Assembly (NCBI GenBank): GCA_017994075.1
Contig: JAGOLM010000003.1
Coordinates: forward strand, 1-58,997
Source: Lachnospiraceae bacterium
GTDB lineage: Bacteria; Bacillota; Clostridia; Lachnospirales; Lachnospiraceae
Direction: 5' to 3'
Length of the DNA stretch: 58,997 nt
Positions 37,072 to 45,054 of the stretch are shown here, piece after piece. Every line of letters begins with the position of its first letter. Positions within the stretch are counted from its first letter, which is position 1. Position numbers and translations under genes: made by a program. The notes below the pieces were generated by a model, which ran no database searches, was not told the DNA's origin, and saw only the letters and a program-made list of their open reading frames with translations.

Positions 37072-37773
37072 ATGACAATTTTTATCAATGAGCTTATCGG
37101 AACGGCACTTCTGGTTCTCTTAGGTGATGGCGTATGCTGTAACATCAACCTGAACAAATCAGGAATGAAAGGTGGTAACACAGTTCACGTAGCTATTGGA
37201 TGGGGTCTCGCAGTTCTGCTTCCTGCTTTCGTATTTGGAGCATCAACTGGAGCACATTTCAATCCTTCAGTTACAATTGCACTTGCAGTTGCTGGTAAGG
37301 TAGCTTGGAGTGTAGTTCCTATGTATCTTGCAGGCCAGATGGCTGGTGGTTTTGTTGGAGCAATAGTTCTTATAATCCTCTTCCATGAGCAATTAGTTGC
37401 TACACCTGACGCTAACGTTAAGCGTGGATGTTTCTGTACAGGATCACAGTGCAGCACACCATTTGCAGCTCTTTCAGAGTTCGTATGTGGCTTCTGCCTT
37501 CTGTTCTTCATCTGCGGAATTCCTGCAATTACAGGTAAGACAGGTCTCAACTTCATATTTGTATGGGGCATCATCATGTCAGTTGGTCTTTCATTTGGTG
37601 GTCTGACAGGATACGCTATGAATGCAGCAAGAGATACATCTCCTAGATTAGCTTATGCTCTGTTCTGCCCTGGCGAAAGAGACGCTCAGTGGGGATACGC
37701 TTGGATCCCGGCTATTATGCCTATTCTTGGTGGTATCTGTGGAGCACTTCTTGCAGGTAGCTTAGCATTGTAA
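37072..37773 (+). CDS. glpF: glycerol facilitator, MIP family
   Basis: Aquaglyceroporin for facilitated glycerol entry. A 233-residue six-helix membrane protein with the two half-helix loops. The usual NPA motifs are both altered: the first reads HFNPSVT (NPS) and the second AMNAARD (NAA), although the selectivity-filter Arg of the second is kept. I start at 37072 because AAAGGGAGG lies 6-8 bases upstream; a frame extension to 37018 crosses the glpK-glpF hairpin. It lies 88 bases after glpK, so they are cotranscribed. A strong terminator follows. Confidence 0.94.
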   Translation: MTIFINELIGTALLVLLGDGVCCNINLNKSGMKGGNTVHVAIGWGLAVLLPAFVFGASTGAHFNPSVTIALAVAGKVAWSVVPMYLAGQMAGGFVGAIVLIILFHEQLVATPDANVKRGCFCTGSQCSTPFAALSEFVCGFCLLFFICGIPAITGKTGLNFIFVWGIIMSVGLSFGGLTGYAMNAARDTSPRLAYALFCPGERDAQWGYAWIPAIMPILGGICGALLAGSLAL

Positions 37774-37856
37774 TATAATGAGCATATGATCTAGGTAATA
37801 TTGATTACTACATTGTTATAAAAGTACATTTAAAAAATAATAATAAGATGTTAGAG

Positions 37857-37912
37857 AAAAAGTCGGGCATGATGAACGTGAGAGGTCACGTTTATTGCCT
37901 GACTTTTTTTAT
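37857..37912 (+). terminator. glpF terminator
   Basis: A two-tier stem: AAAAGTCGGGCA pairs with TGCCTGACTTTT, enclosing AACGTGA-GAGG-TCACGTT, followed by seven T. Confidence 0.9.
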
Positions 37913-37990
37913 AGAAAAATGGATTATCCCGGATAATTTACCGGATATCAGATATATAAACCAGATGAGTAAAAGAAAGGAGAACGCAAA

Positions 37991-39442
37991 TTGATATATG
38001 ATGTTCTTATAATAGGTGCCGGTGTAACCGGAAGCTCAGTTGCAAGAAACTTGTCAAAATATAAGAATCTGAATGTGGCAGTTCTCGAAAAAGGCGAGGA
38101 TGTTTGCTCTGGAACTTCTAAAGCGAATAGTGCCATAGTTCATGCAGGATTTGACGCTGCAGAAGGATCCCTTATGGCCAAGCTTAACCTAGAGGGAAAT
38201 GAGATGATGGGAGATCTTGCAAGAGATCTCGATATTCCATTCAAGAGAAATGGATCATTGGTTGTCTGTATTCACAAAGAGGAATTAGATGGTCTTAAGG
38301 ATCTATACAATAGAGGAATTGCAAATGGCGTTAAGGATATGAAGATCCTTTCTAGAGAAGAAGTTCTCGAACTTGAACCGAATCTTTCGGACGATGTAGA
38401 AGGAGCCCTTTATGCCCCTACAGGTGGAATAATATGTCCGTTTATGCTTAACATTGCTATGGCTGAAAATGCCAATGTAAATGGAGTTGATTTTTACTTC
38501 AACACTGAGGTAGAAACTCTTAAGAGAGATGAAAATGGTATCTGGCATCTTAGAACTAACAACGGTGAATACAAGACAAAATATATAGTAAATGCTGCCG
38601 GTGTCTATTCAGATTATTTCCATAATATGGTTGCCAAGGATAAGATTCATATCACACCAAGACGTGGAGATTATTGCCTGTTGGACAAGGTTATGGGCGA
38701 TTTTGCAAAATGCACTATTTTCCCTCAGCCTACCAAACTAGGTAAGGGAGTTCTTGTGTCTCCGACTATTCATGGCAATATGATAGTAGGACCTACTGCA
38801 GTTGATATTGATGATAAAGAATCTACAGCAACAACTGCGGATGGTATCAATGATCTTATGGAGAAGGCAGGAATGCACGTTAAGGATCTTCCGATCGGAA
38901 GAAATGTAATTACAAGCTTTGCTGGACTTCGTGCGCATGAAGATCATCATGAATTTGTTATTAAATGGGTGGATGAAGCTCCTGGCTTCTTTGATTGCGC
39001 AGGAATTGAGTCTCCTGGACTTACGAGCTCGCCGGCAATTGGACGTATGGTTGGTAATATGTTCAAGGAAAAATTAGGACTAGAAGAAAAGGAAGATTGG
39101 ATAGGAACCAGAAAGGGTATACTAAATCCTACTGACCTCTCAGTCGAAGAGCGACATGAACTTATCAAGAAAAATCCTGCATATGGCAATATTATCTGCC
39201 GTTGTGAGTCTGTTTCTGAAGGAGAGATTCTTGATGCGATTCACAGACCACTTGGCGCTAGATCATTAGATGGAATTAAGAGAAGAACGAGAGCCGGAAT
39301 GGGACGTTGTCAGGCTGGATTCTGTTCACCTAGAACCATGGAGATCATTAATAGAGAACTTGGTATTCCGATGGAAGAAATAACTAAGAGTGGCGGTGCA
39401 TCCAATATCGTCCTTGAAAGATCAAAGGGAGGAATTGACTGA
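37991..39442 (+). CDS. FAD-dependent glycerol-3-phosphate dehydrogenase (GlpA-like)
   Basis: Oxidises glycerol-3-phosphate to dihydroxyacetone phosphate. The 483-residue protein has an N-terminal dinucleotide fold (VLIIGAGVTGSS), a DAO-type catalytic region (NSAIVHAGFDA, FAGLRAHED) and a C-terminal [2Fe-2S] BFD-like domain with IICRCESVSEGEI and CQAGFC. It starts at TTG (37991), 8 bases after AAAGGAG; no nearby ATG gives a full dinucleotide fold. It overlaps the next gene by one base (TGATG). The three genes from here to 41096 form one module downstream of glpPKF. Confidence 0.9.
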   Translation: MIYDVLIIGAGVTGSSVARNLSKYKNLNVAVLEKGEDVCSGTSKANSAIVHAGFDAAEGSLMAKLNLEGNEMMGDLARDLDIPFKRNGSLVVCIHKEELDGLKDLYNRGIANGVKDMKILSREEVLELEPNLSDDVEGALYAPTGGIICPFMLNIAMAENANVNGVDFYFNTEVETLKRDENGIWHLRTNNGEYKTKYIVNAAGVYSDYFHNMVAKDKIHITPRRGDYCLLDKVMGDFAKCTIFPQPTKLGKGVLVSPTIHGNMIVGPTAVDIDDKESTATTADGINDLMEKAGMHVKDLPIGRNVITSFAGLRAHEDHHEFVIKWVDEAPGFFDCAGIESPGLTSSPAIGRMVGNMFKEKLGLEEKEDWIGTRKGILNPTDLSVEERHELIKKNPAYGNIICRCESVSEGEILDAIHRPLGARSLDGIKRRTRAGMGRCQAGFCSPRTMEIINRELGIPMEEITKSGGASNIVLERSKGGID

Positions 39443-40710
39443 TGAGCAAGTATGATATCGTAATCGTCGGCGGTGGCCCTGCAGGTCTTGCAGCAGCTAT
39501 TTCTGCCAGAAAAGCAGGAGTACAGAAAATACTGATCCTCGAAAGAGATCATGAACTGGGTGGAATCTTAAACCAGTGTATTCATAATGGATTTGGTCTC
39601 CATACATTCAAAGAAGAACTCACGGGTCCTGAGTATGCATATCGTTATATGAAGCAGGTATATGATGAGAAAATCGAATACAAGCTTAATACGATGGTAA
39701 TGAATATCAGCAATGATCGTGTAGTAACAGCTATGAATCGTGAAGACGGGATGTTTGAGATAGAAGCAGGAGCAGTAATTCTTGCTATGGGATGTCGTGA
39801 AAGACCGAGAGGAGCTTTGAACATTCCTGGATACAGACCTGCTGGAATCTTTTCTGCCGGAACGGCTCAGAGATTGGTAAATATTGAAGGTTATATGCCT
39901 GGACGTGAGGTCGTTATCCTAGGTTCTGGTGATATTGGACTGATTATGGCACGTCGTATGACACTTGAAGGTGCCAATGTCAAGGTTGTTGCCGAGCTTA
40001 TGCCTTATTCTGGTGGCTTAAAGAGAAATATTGTCCAGTGTCTTGATGATTTTGGGATTCCTCTTAAATTATCGCATACAATTATTGATATTGAGGGAAA
40101 AGATCACATCTCGGCAGTTACTATTGCTGAGGTAGGACCGGATAGAAAACCTATTTCAGGAACAGAAGAGAGATATACCTGTGATACGCTTTTGCTTTCT
40201 TGTGGTCTTATTCCGGAAAATGAGCTTTCAAGAGGAGCAGGAGTGGAGATGAATCCTGTTACTAGCGGACCTATTGTAGATGAGAGCCTTGAAACATCGA
40301 TTCCAGGTGTTTTTGCTTGCGGAAACGTTCTTCATGTTCATGATCTTGTTGATTTTGTATCAGAAGAAGCTGACCGAGCTGGCAAAAATGCAGCTAAGTT
40401 TGTGGATGGCGGATGCAAAGCTGAAAAGTCCAAAGAGATAATTGAACTTAAAGCAGAGGGAGGCGCTAGATACACGGTTCCTAGCACGATTGATGTAAGT
40501 AAGATGGATGACCTTCTTACAGTTCGATTCAGAGTTGGCGCTGTCTATAAGGATGCGTTTGTAAATGTATACGTTGATGATAACAGGGTAATGCATATTA
40601 AAAAGAGAATTATGGCTCCAGGAGAGATGGAACAGGTAATTCTTCAGAAATCCAAGCTTGAAGCAGCTGGTAATATTAAAAAGATAATTATTAAAGTGGA
40701 AGAAGAATAG
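39442..40710 (+). CDS. FAD/NAD(P)-dependent oxidoreductase of the glycerol module
   Basis: A 422-residue two-dinucleotide-fold flavoprotein: FAD motif VGGGPAGLAAA at about 8-18, the ERPRGALNIPG region, a second nucleotide motif VVILGSGDIGLIMAR near 153, and GVFACGNV near the end, with a roughly 100-residue C-terminal extension. In many Firmicutes it accompanies the GlpA-like dehydrogenase and a DUF1667 protein. It probably passes electrons from glycerol-3-phosphate oxidation to a carrier. It takes the place of GlpB; no glpC-like gene is present. The ATG overlaps the previous stop. Confidence 0.88.
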   Translation: MSKYDIVIVGGGPAGLAAAISARKAGVQKILILERDHELGGILNQCIHNGFGLHTFKEELTGPEYAYRYMKQVYDEKIEYKLNTMVMNISNDRVVTAMNREDGMFEIEAGAVILAMGCRERPRGALNIPGYRPAGIFSAGTAQRLVNIEGYMPGREVVILGSGDIGLIMARRMTLEGANVKVVAELMPYSGGLKRNIVQCLDDFGIPLKLSHTIIDIEGKDHISAVTIAEVGPDRKPISGTEERYTCDTLLLSCGLIPENELSRGAGVEMNPVTSGPIVDESLETSIPGVFACGNVLHVHDLVDFVSEEADRAGKNAAKFVDGGCKAEKSKEIIELKAEGGARYTVPSTIDVSKMDDLLTVRFRVGAVYKDAFVNVYVDDNRVMHIKKRIMAPGEMEQVILQKSKLEAAGNIKKIIIKVEEE

Positions 40711-40727
40711 GGCAAAGGAGGTAAAAA

Positions 40728-41096
40728 ATGACAGAATTAAGAGAACTTACCTGCATAGGCTGCCCTATGGGCTGCCAGCTCCATGTTGAGATTGAAGATG
40801 GTGTTGTTAAGAGTGTTACAGGTAACACATGTGCCACGGGAGACATCTATGCAAGAAAAGAAGTTACGAACCCTACCAGAATTGTTACTTCTACTGTTGT
40901 CATCAAAAATGGCGATAAACATAGACTCTCTGTAAAGACAGAGTCAGATGTTCCTAAAAAAGCGATTTTCAAGGTTATGGATGAGATCAACCATGTAGTG
41001 GTTGAAGCCCCTACTGAAATAGGAGATACAATTATTGAGAATGTGGCTGATACAGGAGTGTCTGTAGTGGCAACGAGAAATGTTGATAAGTGTTGA
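40728..41096 (+). CDS. DUF1667 protein
   Basis: A 122-residue protein with Cys at positions 9, 12, 16 and 35 (CIGCPMGC, then NTCATGD), a pattern suited to an iron-sulfur cluster or metal. The rest is beta-rich without membrane segments. DUF1667 genes regularly follow the two flavoproteins encoded just upstream, so it is likely the third subunit of that glycerol-3-phosphate oxidation complex, perhaps an electron carrier; no function is established. Strong SD AAAGGAGG. A terminator follows. Confidence 0.9.
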   Translation: MTELRELTCIGCPMGCQLHVEIEDGVVKSVTGNTCATGDIYARKEVTNPTRIVTSTVVIKNGDKHRLSVKTESDVPKKAIFKVMDEINHVVVEAPTEIGDTIIENVADTGVSVVATRNVDKC

Positions 41097-41146
41097 TGCA
41101 TTTTTGTTAGGTCTGATTTATTACTGATAAAGTCTAGAACAAATAT

Positions 41147-41180
41147 AAACCCCCTGTCCTTTTGTCAGGGGGTTTATATA
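41147..41180 (+). terminator. terminator of the glycerol oxidation module
   Basis: AAACCCCCTG (41147-41156) pairs perfectly with CAGGGGGTTT (41166-41175), loop 9 bases; the T-tract is short (GGTTTATATA). Confidence 0.78.
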
Positions 41181-41195
41181 TTATCCAAAAAACAC

Positions 41196-41225
41196 TTGAC
41201 AATATTATATTGCGTAAAATATAAT
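41196..41225 (+). promoter_or_regulatory. strong sigma-A promoter without a matching gene
   Basis: TTGACA (41196-41201), 18 bases, TATAAT (41220-41225). It points right, against the yjfB-like gene on the minus strand; the next rightward gene (trxB) begins about 590 bases later. Confidence 0.55.
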
Positions 41226-41238
41226 GTGATATATAAAA

Positions 41239-41257
41239 AGCACATGCAAAATGTGCT
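41239..41257 (-). terminator. terminator of the YjfB-like gene
   Basis: On the minus strand AGCACAT (41257-41251) pairs with ATGTGCT (41245-41239), 5-base loop, followed by TTTTATATA. Confidence 0.7.
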
Positions 41258-41368
41258 AATAAAGTTTACTACATATAATAAGAAGAAACTAATATCGAAT
41301 CAATCACTATATAATATTTGAATTTAAATTCATATATGCTATATATATAGACTCAGACGAAATAGAAC

Positions 41369-41569
41369 CTACACATAGAGATCAATGTTACCACCGATTG
41401 ATGGGTTGACCATACGCTCAAGGGAAGGCGCAGGAGCCTCAGAGATAGTTTTCGCGATAGCTTGTCCCATCTGTTTTTGACTATCTAATTCCTTACCAAG
41501 AATTCCTGTACTGAAAGAATTCGCAGTGGTAATATTATTTAATGCAACACTTAATGCGTTAAATGACAT
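41369..41569 (-). CDS. YjfB-like putative motility protein
   Basis: A 66-residue protein that resembles the small YjfB putative-motility family. Its end, VNPSIGGNIDLYV, matches the family's C-terminal NPHLG-NID-type signature; the N-terminus is helical (SFNALSVALNNITT). Role unknown; related genes are often in motility regulons, which fits the flagellin elsewhere in the window. I choose the second ATG (41569) because AAAGGAG ends 9-10 bases before it and would be too close to the ATG at 41578. It is monocistronic and antisense to its neighbours. Confidence 0.72.
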   Translation of the reverse strand: MSFNALSVALNNITTANSFSTGILGKELDSQKQMGQAIAKTISEAPAPSLERMVNPSIGGNIDLYV

Positions 41570-41818
41570 TGAAAACATCTCCTTTCAAAAGAGTGTAAAT
41601 GAAGTATGACATAAAAGTTGTCAATTTTCAATAATTTTATATTAAAAACATGCAGCAAATATTTAGTATATTAGGTAAATTATCTGACAAATATAGTGAT
41701 TGAAAAGGCGGAAACATTAACCAAATGCAATAACTGGTGGTAGATGAAAATCTAACCTACTAAATAAAGTAGTTGAGATGACTGGATGAAACATGAACCA
41801 ACAAAGGAGAAAAGTGGA

Positions 41819-42733
41819 ATGAAAAATTATGATCTGATAATAATTGGTAACGGGCCGGCCGGTTTATCTGCGGCTATATACGGAAGAAGAGCTGGAATGA
41901 AGACACTTATTATTGACAAAAATCCAATGAGTGGTGGTCAGGTTCTTGATACATATGAAGTAGATAATTATCCTGGATTACCTGGGCTGTCAGGAATGGA
42001 ACTGGCAGGCAAGTTTAGAGAACATGCTGAAAAACTTATGGCAGAATTTGCCAGGGATACGGTACAGGATATTTCAGATAAAGATGGAATCAAAATAGTA
42101 ACATGCGAGAAAGAAACCTATAGTACCGAAAATGTGATTATAGCAACAGGAGCAAGTCATAGAAAGCTCGGAGTCACTGGAGAGGAAGAACTCAGAGGTG
42201 CAGGCGTCTCCTATTGTGCCACTTGTGATGGAGCTTTCTTTAGAAACAGGACAACGGCAGTTGTTGGCGGTGGAGACGTAGCACTAGAGGATGCAATATA
42301 TTTATCTGGTATTTGTGACAAGGTATATCTTATACATCGCAGGGATAAATTTAGAGGAGCCAGGATATTACAGGATGAGGTTGAATCCAAAGAGAACATA
42401 GAAGTAATATATGATACCGTTGTAAATGAGATCAAGGGAAAAGATTTTGTTGAAGAACTTGTATTAAAGAATAAAAGGACTGATGAGACTTCATCTATAT
42501 CAGTAGACGGTGTCTTTATGGCAGTGGGTATATTGCCTAACACAAAAGGCATATCAGGTCTACCTGAGACAGATGAGGGCGGGTATATCAAGGCAGGAGA
42601 AGACTGTATTACAAGCATACCCGGAATATTTGCTGCAGGTGATGTCAGAACAAAAAATCTGAGACAGATTGTTACAGCTACCGCAGATGGTGCCAATGCA
42701 ATTATGTCAATTCAGAGAAGAAACTTAGTATGA
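41819..42733 (+). CDS. trxB: thioredoxin-disulfide reductase
   Basis: NADPH-dependent flavoprotein that reduces thioredoxin. The 304-residue protein has the FAD motif IIGNGPAGLSAA at about 8-19, the redox-active CATC at 133-136, the NADPH motif VVGGGDVALEDA near 150, and the C-terminal FAD motif GIFAAGDVR. I start at 41819, 9 bases after AAAGGAG; an earlier in-frame ATG at 41786 places the SD inside the gene. No thioredoxin gene is adjacent. About 250 bases upstream separate it from the yjfB-like gene. Confidence 0.94.
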   Translation: MKNYDLIIIGNGPAGLSAAIYGRRAGMKTLIIDKNPMSGGQVLDTYEVDNYPGLPGLSGMELAGKFREHAEKLMAEFARDTVQDISDKDGIKIVTCEKETYSTENVIIATGASHRKLGVTGEEELRGAGVSYCATCDGAFFRNRTTAVVGGGDVALEDAIYLSGICDKVYLIHRRDKFRGARILQDEVESKENIEVIYDTVVNEIKGKDFVEELVLKNKRTDETSSISVDGVFMAVGILPNTKGISGLPETDEGGYIKAGEDCITSIPGIFAAGDVRTKNLRQIVTATADGANAIMSIQRRNLV

Positions 42734-42871
42734 AGGTAAACATACTATTAATGATTTGTAAAAATGCATAACCGTTCTATGCCTACTATTATCAGGAAAA
42801 AATAGCAAGAAGAGAAAATTGAAATGTTATAAAGCGTCACAAATTGTTAACATTTGCATGCCCCAAAAGTG

Positions 42872-42900
42872 TTGACATAATGATACTCAGCTGTTACAAT
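42872..42900 (+). promoter_or_regulatory. promoter of the NlpC/P60 gene
   Basis: TTGACA (42872-42877), 17 bases, TACAAT (42895-42900), 70 bases before the start. Confidence 0.8.
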
Positions 42901-42969
42901 ACGATAGAAATGTTTGTAACAAGTTCGTAATAATTTGAACAAAAAGTTATTTGGGAGGTACTGTTAATA

Positions 42970-44313
42970 ATGAATTGGACACGCAAAGCTGTAAAGGCGG
43001 TTACACTTTCACTTGCAACAGGATTAATGGTTGGAGCAGGAGCATTTGTTTCTAGCGCAGCACCTGTAGCCGGTGTATCCGGAGCAATTATTAATTCGGC
43101 AGCAACAACTAAGGGCGTTAAGAGCATCGAAGATGCAGCCAATGATGTTAAGAGTAGTTCATACAATACCAGATCAGGAGTAAGTTTACTTCTGTCAGGA
43201 ATAGTCTCTAATGCTAATACATCAAAAAATAACTCGGTAGCAGTTGCTACTGCAGCACCAGAGAATAAAACTGATTCAACTGGAACAGCAACACAGACTG
43301 CGGCGGCTCAGAACACAACAGAGACACCGAAAGCCACACAGACATCACAGGATATAACATCTTATGACAATGCGGATATTTCAAAAATTGGAATTGCAAA
43401 TGTCACATCGTATGTTTACATCAGATCTACACCAGATGCTAACAGTGATTACACCGGTAAACTTTATCCTAATGGAGAAGCTACAGTACTCAGTGAAAAT
43501 GGCGAATGGTATCAGGTTCAATCAGGAGATGTTATTGGATATATCAGAAAAGATCTTCTAGTTGTTGGAAATCAGGCAACAATCGATTCTGCTTCTAGAA
43601 AAGTAGCTACGGTTACTGCTCAGACATTATACGTTCGTAAGGATGCCAATAAAGATGCTAAGGTTCTGACAATGGTTCCTGGAACGGATGATCTTACTGT
43701 TACTGATGATTCAATGAAGAGTACAGGTTGGGTTAAGGTTGATACAGAAGAGGGCGATGGATTCGTCTCAACTGATTTCATAACACTTTCCAGGACATAC
43801 ACATATGCAGAATCTAAAGGTGATGAAGCAGCAAGACTTCTCGCTGAACAGCAGGAGAGAGAACAGGCTCAAAAGGCAGCAGAAGCTGCGGCAGCATCTG
43901 CCAAGGCAAAGAGTACTTCCAAGAAAGTCAAGGGCAGCACGGCTAGCAGATCATATTCATCAGCAAGCGGAAGCTCAGGATCATCAGTAGTATCGTTTGC
44001 ATCACAGTTCGTTGGTAATCCTTATGTATTCGGTGGAACAAGCCTTACAAACGGAACCGATTGTTCTGGATTCGTAATGAGTGTATATTCCAACTTTGGT
44101 GTTGGTCTTCCTCATTCTTCAGCAGCTATGAGAAGTGTTGGATATGGTGTATCCACATCTGATATGCAGGCAGGAGATATAGTTTGCTATAGCGGTCACG
44201 TGGGAATCTATGCAGGAAATGGAACTATAGTTAATGCATCCAACCCTAAAACAGGGATCATATACACTAACGTAGGTTATAGAAATATCCTTGCAGTAAG
44301 AAGAATATTCTAA
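42970..44313 (+). CDS. secreted SH3-domain NlpC/P60 hydrolase
   Basis: Cell-wall endopeptidase, 447 residues. A signal peptide covers about 1-32 (KAVKAVTLSLATGLMVGAGA, cleavage near SSAA). A Thr/Ala/Asn-rich linker follows. Two bacterial SH3 domains lie at about 138-195 and 205-265, then an Ala/Glu-rich helical region and Ser-rich linker (270-338). The NlpC/P60 domain (about 340-447) has catalytic Cys365 in TDCSGF and His410 in GHVGIY; the third polar residue is Asn422 (VNAS), an accepted variant. It cleaves peptidoglycan stem peptides, probably at division or growth sites. SD is GGGAGG. It has its own strong promoter and terminator. Confidence 0.95.
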   Translation: MNWTRKAVKAVTLSLATGLMVGAGAFVSSAAPVAGVSGAIINSAATTKGVKSIEDAANDVKSSSYNTRSGVSLLLSGIVSNANTSKNNSVAVATAAPENKTDSTGTATQTAAAQNTTETPKATQTSQDITSYDNADISKIGIANVTSYVYIRSTPDANSDYTGKLYPNGEATVLSENGEWYQVQSGDVIGYIRKDLLVVGNQATIDSASRKVATVTAQTLYVRKDANKDAKVLTMVPGTDDLTVTDDSMKSTGWVKVDTEEGDGFVSTDFITLSRTYTYAESKGDEAARLLAEQQEREQAQKAAEAAAASAKAKSTSKKVKGSTASRSYSSASGSSGSSVVSFASQFVGNPYVFGGTSLTNGTDCSGFVMSVYSNFGVGLPHSSAAMRSVGYGVSTSDMQAGDIVCYSGHVGIYAGNGTIVNASNPKTGIIYTNVGYRNILAVRRIF

Positions 44314-44335
44314 ATTGAATTGTTGATAATGTTGC

Positions 44336-44373
44336 AAAAAAGGCTCATGCTAATCTGCAGGAGTCTTTTTTTT
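44336..44373 (+). terminator. NlpC/P60 gene terminator
   Basis: AAAAAGGCTC (44337-44346) pairs with GAGTCTTTTT (44361-44370) with one wobble, followed by more T. Confidence 0.75.
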
Positions 44374-44599
44374 CGATTTGTTTTTAACTAATATTTATGG
44401 CTTAATATATACTAAAAGTAGGCTTTACCATCATTTTATCAATATGTTGAAATATTAATCCACTAAAACGGTGATTTTGAACTGATTGAAGATGTGTAAA
44501 TCCACAATAGATCCATAGAAGTCAGCAAAAACAAAGGTTATGTAAAAAATAACCAAATAAATTTATAAATAAAAAATAAACAAAAGTAATAAACAAAAG

Positions 44600-44608
44600 T
44601 TATCCACA
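44600..44608 (+). promoter_or_regulatory. consensus DnaA box
   Basis: An exact TTATCCACA; a second near-box TTGTCCACA is 61 bases downstream on the same strand. Confidence 0.6.
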
Positions 44609-44717
44609 AAAAAACACCTAGAAACCTTAAAAAATCGACTTATGAACGAAACTATCAACATTGTCCACAATTTGGAAATATTAAAATAAGCCAAAAACAA
44701 ACTTCAGTTTTGTGATT

Positions 44718-44750
44718 ATATGATAAAAATCAAAAAAATATGATAAAAAT
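44718..44750 (+). repeat. 13-bp AT direct repeat
   Basis: ATATGATAAAAAT occurs at 44718-44730 and 44738-44750, 20 bases apart, about 50-70 bases downstream of the DnaA-like boxes. It resembles an unwinding-element 13-mer, but simple AT-richness could explain it. Confidence 0.5.
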
Positions 44751-45021
44751 GTTGACTTCGAAATAGTAATTCAGTAATGGAAAATGGAATGTTATTTTGC
44801 GAATGTTTTGAAAGTATGCTAGAATATTACAAAATAATTAAATTTGTAAGATTAAATAAAAATCAACAACACATTAAAAACAAGTTATAACTTAATCGTT
44901 TACTAAATAATGCATAAAACCACCAAATTTTCTCTTTTATTTTTATGCGATTTATATTAAACTTTAAAGTGTGGTATAAAAACTAACATAAATTCGCTAG
45001 TAATAATTGTACATTCTGTAT

Positions 45022-45035
45022 ATGCCAAGTGGCAT
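45022..45035. promoter_or_regulatory. inverted repeat before the CdaR-like gene
   Basis: ATGCC and GGCAT are perfect inverted arms around AAGT, immediately before the SD (GGGGAGG at 45041-45047). Possible autoregulatory operator or leader hairpin. Confidence 0.4.
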
Positions 45036-45054
45036 GATATGGGGAGGAAGTTTA

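Larger units (their letters stand above)
44314..45054 (+). other. 740-base AT-rich gene-free region with DnaA-type boxes
   Basis: After the NlpC terminator I find no open frame. The region holds an exact DnaA box TTATCCACA (44600-44608), TTGTCCACA (44661-44669, one mismatch), AAATCCACA (44498-44506, two mismatches), and a 13-mer ATATGATAAAAAT at 44718-44730 and 44738-44750 in very AT-rich DNA. An inverted repeat ATGCC-AAGT-GGCAT (45022-45035) lies just before the next gene. No dnaA/dnaN is nearby. Confidence 0.6.

Noticed and set aside
44314..45054. Chromosomal replication origin (oriC)
   Set aside because: DnaA boxes are too few and dnaA/dnaN/gyrase genes are absent; kept only as a DnaA-box finding.
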